Assembly: GCA_946186215.1 (NCBI GenBank)
Contig: CAMHMM010000026.1
Span: 1-12,230, forward strand
DNA: 12,230 nt
Origin: an uncultured Ruminococcus sp.
GTDB taxonomy: Bacteria; Bacillota; Clostridia; Oscillospirales; Ruminococcaceae
Reading direction: 5' to 3'
How positions within the stretch are numbered: the first letter of the stretch is position 1; each line of letters starts with the position of its first letter. Positions 1 through 7,419 of this stretch are shown here, piece after piece. The notes below the pieces were generated by a model. It did no database searches and was not told the origin of the DNA. It saw only the letters and a list, made by a program, of their open reading frames with translations. The translations under genes and the position numbers were made by a program.

Positions 1-240
1 GTCAAGGCATGTGAGCCCGTTCAGGTCTGTGCCGAATGCAGAAAGTGCGGCTTCAAGCTTCAGTCCGCCCCGTGAAACATACCTGCTCTGAGCGGTGACC
101 TTGATATCCTCGCCTCCGCTTACATCAAGTGCGGGTTTTGCTGTTCTTCCGTTTACGGTAACATCGCCGTTTAAGATAAGCCTTTTTGCCTCCTCGCGGC
201 TTTTTACGCCGTTGGCGGCGAGCCATACATCAAGTCTCAT
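1..240 (-). CDS. tlyA: TlyA-family rRNA 2'-O-methyltransferase, N-terminal part (cut by window edge)
   Basis: The 80 visible codons read from ATG at 240 without a stop to the window edge, so the C-terminal part is missing. Residues 1-60 form an S4-type RNA-binding domain (MRLDVWLAANGVKSREEAKR, then the NGDVTVNG turn), followed at 54-63 by YVSRGGLKLE, a signature of the TlyA/hemolysin-A family. Family members carry a Rossmann methyltransferase domain after this point and in characterised cases 2'-O-methylate 16S and 23S rRNA; that domain is outside the window, so activity is inferred. The start lies inside the 3' end of dxs, with an 11-nt overlap, and lacks an obvious Shine-Dalgarno sequence, suggesting translational coupling. 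The dxs-tlyA order is common in Clostridia and Bacilli. The older name hemolysin A is misleading and no toxin role is implied. Confidence 0.9.
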   Translation of the reverse strand, partial: MRLDVWLAANGVKSREEAKRLILNGDVTVNGRTAKPALDVSGGEDIKVTAQSRYVSRGGLKLEAALSAFGTDLNGLTCLD

Positions 241-2092
241 GTGTTTTACCGGAAAGTGCAGCGAGGATGCTCTGTTCATCAAGACCGAACATTTCAAGCT
301 GCTGTGACGGAGAACCCACCGGGACAAAGCCCTTTGCACCAACGAGCTTTACCTTGCCGCGCCAGCCTGATGCGGCAAGTGCTGCCGAAAGATGCTCGCC
401 GAAGCCGCCCGAAAGGGAGGATTCCTCGAAAATATATATCTTGCTGTATTTTTGGCAGATATTGATGATATCCCGCTCTATGGGATGGATCTTTACCACC
501 CTGAGGATATCCGTGCCGATATCCGCCTGACAGGCTTCAAGAAAAGCACCTGTGCGCCCGAAGCTCACTGCGAGTGCCTTTGAGCCCTTTCTGATAAGCC
601 TGTATTCCGCATCCGTGCAGGGTTTGACCTTGTACTGTGCGCTGCCCTTGGGGTAACGGACAACGGCGATGCCCTCTGTGTCATAGATGGCGGTATAAAG
701 ACATTCCTTTAGCTCCGAATAATCCGCGGGGGCGAATATGGTGCAGTTGGGTACGGATGAAAGCATGGGTATGTCGAATATTCCCTGATGCGTTTCGCCG
801 TCCTCGCCCGTGAAGCCCGATCTGTCCACGCAGAGAACGATATGTGTGTTCCCGATGGCCGCATCGTGTATCACCTGATCGTAGGAACGCTGCAGGAAGC
901 TGGAGTATACCGCGAAAACGGGTATCATTCCCTGTGTTGCAAGGCCTGCGGCGAAGGTCACGGCGTGCCCCTCGGCGATGCCTACATCGAAAAATCTTTC
1001 AGGGTGCGCTGCGGCAAAGGTGTTGAGCCCCACGCCGTATTTCATGGCGGCAGTCACCGCACATATACGGTCGTCGCGGTCTGCAAGGGCAGAAAGCTCC
1101 TTGCCCATCACGGCAGAAAAGCTGTTTTCGCTGATCTTTGCGGGATCTCCGCCGCTTAGCATATGGGGCGACAGCGCATGGAACGCTCCCGGGTTTTTCT
1201 CTGCGGGGGCGTAGCCCTTGCCTTTTACCGTATTCACATGGAGCAGCACGGGCTTACCCACTGCCTTAGCAGCTTCAAGATACTGCTCGAGCTCTTTGAG
1301 ATCGTGACCGTCAACGGGACCCAAATACACAAAGCCCATGTTTTCAAACATGGTAGAGCCAGAATAGCCCGTGTAGCGGTACATAAAATACCTGATAGTG
1401 TCCTTCGAGGACATCATCACAGATTTGATCGGCGCACCTACAACGGGAGTTCTGTCCAGAGTGCGCTCCACTCTGTTCTTTACGGAGATATAGGATTTCC
1501 TTGCGCGTATTGCCGCAAGATGGCGCGACAGTGCGCCCACATTCTTTGATATGGACATTTCGTTGTCGTTCAGGATCACGATAAGATTGTCCGAATTCTT
1601 TCCCGCATTGTTGAGCCCCTCATAGGCAAGGCCGCCCGTGAATGCGCCGTCGCCTATAACGGCTATCACATGGTGATCGTCACCTTTGAGCCCCATTGCC
1701 CTTGCGATGCCGCAGGCTGCCGAAATGGAGTTGCTGCTGTGGCCTGAGATGAATGCATCATGCTCGGATTCGTCGGGGCGGGCAAAGCCGGAGATACCGT
1801 CTCTGCGGCGCAGATGCGCCATTGCGTCCGCTCTGCCGGTGAGTATCTTGTGAGTGTAGGCCTGATGCCCCACATCCCATACGATCTTGTCAGCAGGAGA
1901 GTCGAATACCCTGTGAAGAGCCACAGTGAGCTCGACCGTGCCGAGATTTGAGGAAAGATGCCCGCCGTTTTCCTCAACGGATATCAGTATTCTCTTTCTT
2001 ATCTCATGGCACAGCTGTTCAAGCTGGGGGTATGTGAGCTTTTTTATATCATCGGGCAGCTTCATGCCCGACAGCTTTATCTTTTTGTCCAT
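230..2092 (-). CDS. dxs: 1-deoxy-D-xylulose-5-phosphate synthase
   Basis: Thiamine-diphosphate enzyme of the cytosol that condenses pyruvate and glyceraldehyde 3-phosphate, the first step of the MEP route to isoprenoids and also a source of thiamine and pyridoxal precursors. The 620-residue length is typical. Visible motifs: GGHLSSNLG at 43-51 with a conserved His, WDVGHQAY at 72-79, the ThDP/Mg motif from GDGAFTGG at 148 to NDN at 175-177, the DVGIAEGHAVTFAAG block at 369-383 with catalytic Glu374, YSSFLQRSYDQ at 396-406, and DRSGFTGEDGETHQG at 423-437. I chose ATG at 2092 over an in-frame upstream start at 2143 because AGAGG lies 5 nt before it and the longer form adds 17 unconserved residues inside kptA. 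It follows kptA by 8 nt and overlaps tlyA. With ispA it forms the isoprenoid part of this operon. Confidence 0.97.
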   Translation of the reverse strand: MDKKIKLSGMKLPDDIKKLTYPQLEQLCHEIRKRILISVEENGGHLSSNLGTVELTVALHRVFDSPADKIVWDVGHQAYTHKILTGRADAMAHLRRRDGISGFARPDESEHDAFISGHSSNSISAACGIARAMGLKGDDHHVIAVIGDGAFTGGLAYEGLNNAGKNSDNLIVILNDNEMSISKNVGALSRHLAAIRARKSYISVKNRVERTLDRTPVVGAPIKSVMMSSKDTIRYFMYRYTGYSGSTMFENMGFVYLGPVDGHDLKELEQYLEAAKAVGKPVLLHVNTVKGKGYAPAEKNPGAFHALSPHMLSGGDPAKISENSFSAVMGKELSALADRDDRICAVTAAMKYGVGLNTFAAAHPERFFDVGIAEGHAVTFAAGLATQGMIPVFAVYSSFLQRSYDQVIHDAAIGNTHIVLCVDRSGFTGEDGETHQGIFDIPMLSSVPNCTIFAPADYSELKECLYTAIYDTEGIAVVRYPKGSAQYKVKPCTDAEYRLIRKGSKALAVSFGRTGAFLEACQADIGTDILRVVKIHPIERDIINICQKYSKIYIFEESSLSGGFGEHLSAALAASGWRGKVKLVGAKGFVPVGSPSQQLEMFGLDEQSILAALSGKTHET

Positions 2093-2100
2093 AATGACCT

Positions 2101-2634
2101 CTATCTGACCAGATAATCCGCAGGTACCCTCTTTGTGAGCCATACGCCGTTTTCGGAGAGGAAGAATTCATATCCGTCAGCGTTCATTTTTCCCGCAAGC
2201 ACCTTGTAGATGACCGGCTTTCCGTGGCGGGCACCGACCTTTTCTGCAGTCTGTGTATCCGCCGAGAGATGAACATACAGCCTTGATTTCGGGATAAGCC
2301 CCTGCTTGTCGATGGAAGAAGCGTATTTTTCGCCTGTTCCGTGCCACAGTATATCGGGAGGAACGGCCTTTTTGAGCTCCACATCCACATTCACGGAATG
2401 TCCCTGATTTGCCCGTATCAGCGTTTTGTCCTCATTGAAGGAATAGCGGCCTTTTTCGTCGGTGCGGACTATTTCTTCAAGCGTTTCCATATCTATCGGG
2501 TTTACGGCGTTCATTCCCTTTAAGAGAAGCTCCACATCCGCCCAGCCGTGCTCATCGAGGGTGATGCCGACGGTTTCGGGCTTGTGGCGCAGTATAAGGC
2601 TCAGAAAACGGCTGAGCTCAGTAAGGTTTTTCAT
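2101..2634 (-). CDS. kptA: RNA 2'-phosphotransferase (KptA/Tpt1 family)
   Basis: The 177-residue product matches the Tpt1/KptA family, which moves an internal RNA 2'-phosphate onto NAD+, giving ADP-ribose 1'',2''-cyclic phosphate and nicotinamide. The N-terminal winged-helix part has SRFLSLILRHKPETVGI (residues 8-24), with the catalytic Arg-His pair at 16-17. IRANQGHS at 73-80 supplies the second Arg (74). The ADP-ribosyltransferase-like half has LWHGT at 96-100, LYVHLSAD at 119-126, ARHGKPV at 135-141 with Arg136, and SENGVWLTKRVPADYL near the end. All four family arginine/histidine positions appear present, so an active enzyme is expected. The start is supported by GAGGA 7 nt upstream, overlapping the stop of the YuiD-type gene. 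Eukaryotes use Tpt1 in tRNA splicing; the bacterial substrate is unclear. Its place directly before dxs is unusual in my experience of this operon. Confidence 0.93.
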   Translation of the reverse strand: MKNLTELSRFLSLILRHKPETVGITLDEHGWADVELLLKGMNAVNPIDMETLEEIVRTDEKGRYSFNEDKTLIRANQGHSVNVDVELKKAVPPDILWHGTGEKYASSIDKQGLIPKSRLYVHLSADTQTAEKVGARHGKPVIYKVLAGKMNADGYEFFLSENGVWLTKRVPADYLVR

Positions 2635-2644
2635 AGCATTGTCC

Positions 2645-3136
2645 TCAGATGCTCATGGGCATAAGGAATGCGAAGATGATCCCGATTATCGCACCGCTGA
2701 CAACTTCAAACGGGGTATGGCCGAGATATTCCTTCATGAAATTATAGTTGCTCTCTACCTTTTTGGAGATATGCCCGATGGGATCCTTTGTGTTCATGGC
2801 ATCCTTTATATCATCGAAATTGAGCAGGAACTGATTTATCTTGTTTATCTCCTTTGCATGCTGTCCTGCCGCACGGCGAACACCCATCGCATCATACATG
2901 GTGATGAGCGAGAAGATACAAACTATGGCAAAGGTGGTGGTGCTTATGCCCTCTACTCTGCCGACGGCCACACAGGCGGAGCATACCATAGAGGAATGTG
3001 CGCTGGGCCAGCCGCCTGCTCCTGTGAGCCTTTCAAAGTTGAATTCCTTGAATTTGATAAGATTTATAACGAATTTGATTATCTGTGACAGCCACCAGGA
3101 TAAAACAGCAGTGACCAGAATATAATTGTAGTACAA
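2645..3136 (-). CDS. Divergent PAP2-type membrane protein (YuiD/DUF212 family)
   Basis: Small integral membrane protein of the YuiD/DUF212 family, distantly related to PAP2 acid phosphatases. Visible landmarks, numbered from the TTG start, are a first hydrophobic segment (about residues 4-22), the GGWPSAHSS motif at about 41-49 (usual form GGMPSSHS), a second hydrophobic stretch, YDAMGVRRAAGQHA at about 80-93, and a C-terminal hydrophobic segment ending in MPMSI. There is no ATG near the N-terminus. I place the start at TTG 3136 because GGAGG sits 8 nt upstream; an in-frame TTG at 3151 overlaps that ribosome-binding site and has none of its own. The result is 163 residues. It lies 78 nt after ispA and 10 nt before kptA. 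A role in prenyl-phosphate metabolism is suggested by the ispA and dxs neighbours, but is not shown for the family. Confidence 0.88.
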   Translation of the reverse strand: MYYNYILVTAVLSWWLSQIIKFVINLIKFKEFNFERLTGAGGWPSAHSSMVCSACVAVGRVEGISTTTFAIVCIFSLITMYDAMGVRRAAGQHAKEINKINQFLLNFDDIKDAMNTKDPIGHISKKVESNYNFMKEYLGHTPFEVVSGAIIGIIFAFLMPMSI

Positions 3137-3144
3137 AGCGGGAT

Positions 3145-3149
3145 CCTCC
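3145..3149 (-). promoter_or_regulatory. Ribosome binding site that fixes the YuiD-type start
   Basis: GGAGG on the minus strand, followed by the 8-nt spacer ATCCCGCT and then TTG at 3136. The in-frame TTG at 3151 lies 5' of this site and cannot use it. The site therefore favours the shorter protein. Confidence 0.75.
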
Positions 3150-3214
3150 AAACCGGTATCTGTATTTTCTGCAGGGGATATGTCTTGTTCCCGTATATCG
3201 GGCGCATTTATCCG

Positions 3215-4060
3215 TCAGTATTTTCTGTCAAGAAGTGAGAGGGCAAGCTCTTTTATGTAGGCGTTGTCGGGCAGCAGCTGTGCATATGCAAGCGCCTTGT
3301 CCGTGTATTGTGCCGCCAGCTCACGGGCTCTGTCAAGCCCTGTCAGCACGGGAACTGTGATCTTTCCCTGTGCGGCATCGCTGCCGGGGGGCTTGCCGAG
3401 AACGCTTTCATCGGCTGTAATGTCGAGTATATCATCGATTATCTGAAAGGCGAGGCCGAGATTTTCCGCAAAGCCTGCGGCGTTTTCCGTATCGGCTCCC
3501 GCGCAGATGCAGCCTGTTTCACAGGCTGTTACAAGCAGCGCGGAGGTCTTCATGGAGTACATCGAGATAAGCTCCTCTGCTGTGGTGCATTTGCCCACAG
3601 TGTCGATCACCTGACCGCCTATCATCCCCATGAGCCCCACGGCCTTTGAAAGTGACTTTACCATAGCTATGCGCTTTTGAGCATCGAACGGTGAATCTGC
3701 GATGACCTCAAAGGCAAGGCATTCAAGGCAGTCGCCCGCGAGCAGTGCCTGCGCCTCGCCGAACTGAATGTGGCACGAGGGCTTGCCTCTGCGCATATCA
3801 TCATCATCCATGCAGGGGAGATCGTCATGGATAAGCGAAAAGGTGTGCATCATCTCCACCGCACAGGCGATATCCGCCGCTTTGTTTATATCTCCGCCGT
3901 GGATGCGGCACATTTCAAGAAGCAGCTCCGGGCGTATCCGCTTTCCTCCCGCAAAGAGGGAATAGCGCATCGCATCCGCGCAGAGCTGGCGCTTATCGGG
4001 ACTGTTCAGTCCGCTGATGATCTCATCAAGGCGGCTGTTCACAAGATCTGTGTATTTCAT
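3215..4060 (-). CDS. ispA: Farnesyl diphosphate synthase / short-chain polyprenyl synthase
   Basis: Soluble all-alpha prenyltransferase that joins isopentenyl diphosphate to dimethylallyl and geranyl diphosphates to make farnesyl diphosphate, the precursor for undecaprenyl carrier lipid and other prenyl products. The 281-residue length fits bacterial FPP synthases. GGKRIRP at 38-44 binds diphosphate. The first Asp-rich motif is DDLPCMDDDDMRRG at 79-92, with the DDxxxxD spacing of bacterial type II FPP synthases and HTFSLIH just before it. IGGQVID follows at 147-153, and the second Asp-rich motif DDILD is at 209-213. Product length is inferred as C15 from the residues before the first motif; C20 cannot be excluded. 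ATG at 4060 overlaps the xseB stop in an ATGA arrangement, with GAGG 7 nt upstream inside xseB. This xseB-ispA linkage is widespread. Confidence 0.96.
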   Translation of the reverse strand: MKYTDLVNSRLDEIISGLNSPDKRQLCADAMRYSLFAGGKRIRPELLLEMCRIHGGDINKAADIACAVEMMHTFSLIHDDLPCMDDDDMRRGKPSCHIQFGEAQALLAGDCLECLAFEVIADSPFDAQKRIAMVKSLSKAVGLMGMIGGQVIDTVGKCTTAEELISMYSMKTSALLVTACETGCICAGADTENAAGFAENLGLAFQIIDDILDITADESVLGKPPGSDAAQGKITVPVLTGLDRARELAAQYTDKALAYAQLLPDNAYIKELALSLLDRKY

Positions 4061-4245
4061 TGGTCAGCCTCTTCCGTTTCGACCTTCAAGGTCTGCGCTT
4101 TGGCGGCTTCAAGGCTCCTGAAGCATTTTTCAAGCTCCTCTGTGCCCTCCTTATAAAGCTTTATTGCCTCTTCGAGCTCGGTGTCACCCGATGAAAGGGA
4201 CTTTACTATGCTTTCTACCTTCGCAAGGGATTCTTCAAATGACAT
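4057..4245 (-). CDS. xseB: Exodeoxyribonuclease VII small subunit
   Basis: The 62-residue protein is the XseB subunit of exonuclease VII, several copies of which bind one XseA and are needed for degradation of single-stranded DNA to short oligonucleotides. It opens with SFEESLAKVESIVKSLSSGD and continues through ELEEAIKLYKEGTEELEKC, the typical antiparallel helical pair, ending in an acidic tail. ATG at 4245 is chosen because AGGAG lies 5 nt upstream; an in-frame TTG at 4272 adds nine unconserved residues and covers that site. It overlaps ispA by 4 nt and is separated from xseA by 67 nt, a gap that contains a short perfect inverted repeat. Confidence 0.95.
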   Translation of the reverse strand: MSFEESLAKVESIVKSLSSGDTELEEAIKLYKEGTEELEKCFRSLEAAKAQTLKVETEEADQ

Positions 4246-4272
4246 ATATACTCCTGTTTGTAAGGAAAACAA

Positions 4273-4288
4273 CGGATATTGATATCCG
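4273..4288. repeat. Inverted repeat between xseA and xseB
   Basis: CGGATAT and ATATCCG are separated by two bases. As RNA, a 5-bp stem with a larger loop is more likely. It lies within the 67-nt xseA-xseB gap, has no T tract, and so is not a convincing terminator. It could be an mRNA processing or stability element, or chance. Confidence 0.4.
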
Positions 4289-4312
4289 GCGTTTCCCGAT
4301 TTTACGATCCTG

Positions 4313-5494
4313 TCAGTTTACGACGGCAGTGTGTTCTCCGTCGGCAAATACGAGGCGCACGCTGTCGCCCCCCGCAAGCTCTGCAGAGGAGCGTACCAGT
4401 ATGTCGCCCTTATACACAAGTGAATACCCTCTTGCCATAGTTTTAAGAGGGCTGAGTGCTTCAAGTGATGCTGCGGCCGCCGCAAGTGCGCTTTCCTTTG
4501 AGGCGATGCACTGCGCCATTGCCTTATCGAGCGCATACCGCAGTGAAGCGGCACTTCCCGAGAGACGCTCCAGCTTTGCAGTGGGGTACAGCAGTCTGAG
4601 ATCGGCAAGAAGCTGTGCGGCCTTTGCCTGCTTTGCCGCCAGAATATTTTTAAGTCCGCTGTCGAGCGCCGCCCTCTGGGATACCAGCGTATCGAAAAGC
4701 TCGGCGATATCCGGAACGGCAAGCTCTGCGGCCGCTGAGGGAGTCGGTGCCCGCATATCGGAAACATAGTCTATCAGCGTGGTATCTGTTTCGTGGCCTA
4801 CCGCAGATATCACGGGTGTCTGCATAGCATACACCGCGCGGACGATGCGTTCATCATTGAATACGATAAGATCTTCCGCACTTCCGCCGCCTCTGCCGCA
4901 GATTATCACATCACAGCCAGCCTGATCAGCCCGTCTGAGTGCATCGGTCACCGATGCGGGAGCGCTGTCACCCTGCACAAGGCAGTCGAATACCTTAAGC
5001 GTTGCGGAGGGGTATCTGCGGGAGATGACATTTATTATATCACGAAGTGCCGCGCCTGTTGCCGAGGTCACAGCACCTATCGTTTCGGGAAAACGGGGGA
5101 GCGGCTTTTTGTGCGCTTCATCGAATATCCCCTCTGCGGCAAGCTTTGCCTTGAGCTGCTCTGCGGCGAGAAAGGCTGCGCCTACGCCGTCGGGGACGAT
5201 ATCCGTAACATAGAGCTGCACCTCGCCGGTTTTTTCGTACATACGCACGCTGCCTGTGAATATGGCATTCATGCCGTTGTAGGGCTCAAAGCGAAGATGC
5301 GCCACTGCGGAGCTGAACATGACGGCCTTTACTCTTGCTGCGCTGTCCTTTATTCCGAAATAGAGATGCCCCGAGGCATAGTGTACCTTGAAATCGGTGA
5401 TCTCTCCCCGCAGGTACACAACGCCGAGATTGGCATCCTCTTTTAATCTGAAAGAGATATATCTGTTCAGTTGTGATACTGTCAATATTTCCAT
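4313..5494 (-). CDS. xseA: Exodeoxyribonuclease VII large subunit
   Basis: Catalytic subunit of exonuclease VII, which with XseB digests single-stranded DNA in both directions without metal dependence in the studied enzyme. Residues 1-100 form the N-terminal OB-fold (LTVSQLNRYI at 4-13, VYLRGEITDFKVHYASGHLY at 26-45). The catalytic domain has IGAVTSATGAALRDIINV at 139-156, CGRGGGSAEDLIVFNDE at 199-215, and VISAVGHETDTTLIDYVSD followed by RAPTPSAAAE at 228-257, all family signatures. A helical region then leads to the short C-terminal domain (ARGYSLV near 366). At 393 residues it is slightly shorter than the Escherichia coli protein. ATG at 5494 lies 3 nt after the TsaD-like stop, with AGGA in the end of that gene acting as ribosome binding site, so the two are likely translated together. 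Confidence 0.97.
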   Translation of the reverse strand: MEILTVSQLNRYISFRLKEDANLGVVYLRGEITDFKVHYASGHLYFGIKDSAARVKAVMFSSAVAHLRFEPYNGMNAIFTGSVRMYEKTGEVQLYVTDIVPDGVGAAFLAAEQLKAKLAAEGIFDEAHKKPLPRFPETIGAVTSATGAALRDIINVISRRYPSATLKVFDCLVQGDSAPASVTDALRRADQAGCDVIICGRGGGSAEDLIVFNDERIVRAVYAMQTPVISAVGHETDTTLIDYVSDMRAPTPSAAAELAVPDIAELFDTLVSQRAALDSGLKNILAAKQAKAAQLLADLRLLYPTAKLERLSGSAASLRYALDKAMAQCIASKESALAAAAASLEALSPLKTMARGYSLVYKGDILVRSSAELAGGDSVRLVFADGEHTAVVN

Positions 5495-5497
5495 AGC

Positions 5498-6439
5498 TTA
5501 TCCTGCGGCTTTCCGCCTGTCCGTCATCATTGCGTATATCGCTGTTCCCACCGCGTTGTCGCGGGAAAGCTCGGGACGGCTGAAGCTGATATCATCAAGC
5601 ACTGAGGCGAGTTTTTCCTGTATGAATATATCCGACATTACTCCGCCTGCGTATATGACGGGGAGGCGGCCGAAGCGGCTTCTGACGCTGATCGTCATAT
5701 GGCGGACTGCCTCATACACGGCAGTGAGTATGAACCTTGCCACATACGGAGCGGGTGCGCCCTCGTTTATCAGCTTCTGCGCCTTGTTTTCAAATCCGGA
5801 GAGAGAAACATTCCCGTCCTTTGCGGGGATGCGCACCTTTATTTCATCGGTGCATTCTGCCGCTAATTGTTCAAGGGCTATGCCGCAGGGAAAATCAAGT
5901 CCCAGCATGAGCCCTGTGCGGTCGATCAGCTGTCCTGCTTTGAGATCAAGGGAGACTGCCGCCTCGGTTATGTTTATGATATCCGTATCGGATGGTGTGC
6001 AGTAAAGACATTCGGTGGTGCCGCCGCTTACATGGAATGCGATAAACGGTGAATTCAGCATATCAGACCTGTCGGCGGAATACAGCGCTGCAAGGATATG
6101 CCCCGTCTGGTGAGATGTCTTGTAAACCGGTATGCGGTATGCGGCGGCGATGCTGTCCGCAAGCCCTTCGCCGCAGAGAAAGCAGGGCATATATGAGCCC
6201 TCCTGCGGGCGCGGGCGTGTGGAAACGCCTATGGCAGTGATATCTGTCTCGCCTGCCTTTTCAAACAGCTCACGCATTATCTCCGGCAGCTGCTTTGTGT
6301 GATGGAATACAGCATCGGACTGTCTGAGGCCTGCCTCGCCGCTTTTTACGGGCAGGAGCCTTGTGACGGAAAAATATCCCGTATCGCCCATGAGTGCGGC
6401 AGAGGTGGAATAGTTGCTCGTATCTATCCCGAGATACAT
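5498..6439 (-). CDS. TsaD/Kae1-like (peptidase M22 family) paralogue
   Basis: A 313-residue protein of the ASKHA-fold Kae1/TsaD family. N-terminal YLGIDTSNYSTSAAL (2-16) replaces the usual GIETSCDETAAA. The metal-site pair is kept in SHQTGHILAAL (His110, His114), as is FHVSGGTTE at 135-143 (usual SGGHTQ). AGQLIDRTGLMLGLDFPCG at 168-186 matches the family block AGEAFDKVARLLGLPYPGG, but with Gln170 instead of Glu. AGGVMSD is at 264-270, and RDNAVGTA at 293-300 keeps the metal-ligand Asp294. TsaD adds threonylcarbamoyl to adenosine-37 of tRNAs; this copy is shorter and diverged, so it may be a paralogue with a different or accessory role rather than the main tsaD. The old label O-sialoglycoprotein endopeptidase is unlikely. 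It overlaps the nusB stop by one base (TGATG) and precedes xseA by 3 nt. Confidence 0.8.
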   Translation of the reverse strand: MYLGIDTSNYSTSAALMGDTGYFSVTRLLPVKSGEAGLRQSDAVFHHTKQLPEIMRELFEKAGETDITAIGVSTRPRPQEGSYMPCFLCGEGLADSIAAAYRIPVYKTSHQTGHILAALYSADRSDMLNSPFIAFHVSGGTTECLYCTPSDTDIINITEAAVSLDLKAGQLIDRTGLMLGLDFPCGIALEQLAAECTDEIKVRIPAKDGNVSLSGFENKAQKLINEGAPAPYVARFILTAVYEAVRHMTISVRSRFGRLPVIYAGGVMSDIFIQEKLASVLDDISFSRPELSRDNAVGTAIYAMMTDRRKAAG

Positions 6440-7233
6440 CAGGATTTCTTCCTTACAGCGCTGCGCTTGTTTTCGGGGATGAGGTCGCTCTTTGATAAGC
6501 TGCCCAGCAGTCCGTTTACGAACTTGATCTCGTTTTCGAGCGAATATGCCGTGGCGAGCCTTACAGCCTCACTGACGGCGATATTTACGGGAGTGTCGGT
6601 AAACAGTGCCTCATATACGGCGATCCTGAGCAGAGCCAGAGGCACCTTGCCTATCCTCGATACTGCGCGGGAGGGTGAAAAGCTGCCGATTATCTCATCG
6701 AGCTCGGTCTTGCGGGCTTCAACGCTCCTGAAAAGATGTATCGCTTTTTCATCGAAGGAATATTCGTCCGCAAGGCGTGCGGTCTCGATGATCTCCTCGG
6801 CTGTCGAGTCGGAGAACATCCTTTCAAAGCTCAGCATGAATGCGCCCTCTCTGCTCCAGGAGCTGCCAAGCTTTTTGAGAAATTTTGCGCCGGGATCGCG
6901 CTCCTTGCCGCTCTTTGCGTTGAGAGAGGACAGCACGGCCGTGTAGATGCGTCTGTCACAGGTGTAAAGAAGATCAACTACTGCGGCGCGGATGAGGATA
7001 AGGTCATCTCCGGAGAAGTCGTTGCCGATGATAGCCGCAGCCTCATCGGTATGAGCGGCGGAGCGCTGTGCGGCATCGGTGATCATTTTGGGCACATCAA
7101 CGCCGTTTCGCTCGTAGGCATCGAGCGTATGCTCGAAGGAAACACCGTTTTCCTGTTCTCTGAGCAGGGTGCAGAGCATATTGAGCCCTGCTTCGGTGAT
7201 CTCAAATTTCTGAGTGATATTTTTATCTGTCAT
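6439..7233 (-). CDS. nusB: Transcription antitermination factor NusB with extra N-terminal domain
   Basis: Residues 124-248 of this 264-residue protein match NusB, the all-helical factor that with S10 (NusE) binds boxA RNA and supports antitermination on rRNA operons. Recognisable are SREGAFMLSFERMF at 127-140 (usual RREARELALQALYQ), IIGSFSPSRAVSRIGKVPLA then LLRIAVYEALF at 181-211, NIAVSEAVRLATAYS at 217-231, and FVNGLLGSL at 238-246. Ordinary NusB proteins have about 130-150 residues, so about 120 N-terminal residues are additional. That part is also helical and contains DEAAAIIGNDFSGDDLILIR and AAVVDLLYT at 63-91, which weakly echoes the NusB core; a degenerate duplicated domain is possible. 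ATG at 7233 has AAGGA 7 nt upstream. It is the first gene of the operon, behind the promoter at 7297-7325. Confidence 0.88.
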   Translation of the reverse strand: MTDKNITQKFEITEAGLNMLCTLLREQENGVSFEHTLDAYERNGVDVPKMITDAAQRSAAHTDEAAAIIGNDFSGDDLILIRAAVVDLLYTCDRRIYTAVLSSLNAKSGKERDPGAKFLKKLGSSWSREGAFMLSFERMFSDSTAEEIIETARLADEYSFDEKAIHLFRSVEARKTELDEIIGSFSPSRAVSRIGKVPLALLRIAVYEALFTDTPVNIAVSEAVRLATAYSLENEIKFVNGLLGSLSKSDLIPENKRSAVRKKS

Positions 7234-7288
7234 GTTTTTTTCCTTATTTCTCTTGGGTTGATCGGCGATATACGATCGTCAGAACATA

Positions 7289-7302
7289 TACAATATATTG
7301 TA
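7289..7302. repeat. 14-bp perfect palindrome over the nusB -10 element
   Basis: TACAATATATTGTA reads the same on both strands and contains the -10 box of the nusB promoter as one half. It could be an operator for a dimeric regulator, or a coincidence of AT-rich promoter sequence. No matching -35 exists for the opposite orientation. Confidence 0.5.
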
Positions 7303-7325
7303 CCATATTTAAAAGCAAATTTCAA
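7297..7325 (-). promoter_or_regulatory. Sigma-A-type promoter of the nusB-dxs-tlyA operon
   Basis: On the minus strand TTGAAA (7320-7325) and TACAAT (7297-7302) are separated by exactly 17 bases. The element lies 63 nt upstream of the nusB ATG, between the peptide-gene terminator and the operon, where a promoter is expected. Expected initiation is near 7290. The surrounding DNA is AT-rich. No start-site data are available. Confidence 0.85.
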
Positions 7326-7419
7326 GAGCTTTCGGGCGAATAAGCACGGCAGAGGAATATATCTGCAAATTGCACAAAAGGAGCTCTGTTTTATGTGTGC
7401 CGGCTTTCTGCAGGGCTGT

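Noticed and set aside
2093..2143. Alternative upstream start of dxs adding 17 residues.
   Set aside because: The extension lies in the kptA coding region and lacks a better ribosome binding site; AGAGG before ATG 2092 and usual DXS length favour the shorter form.
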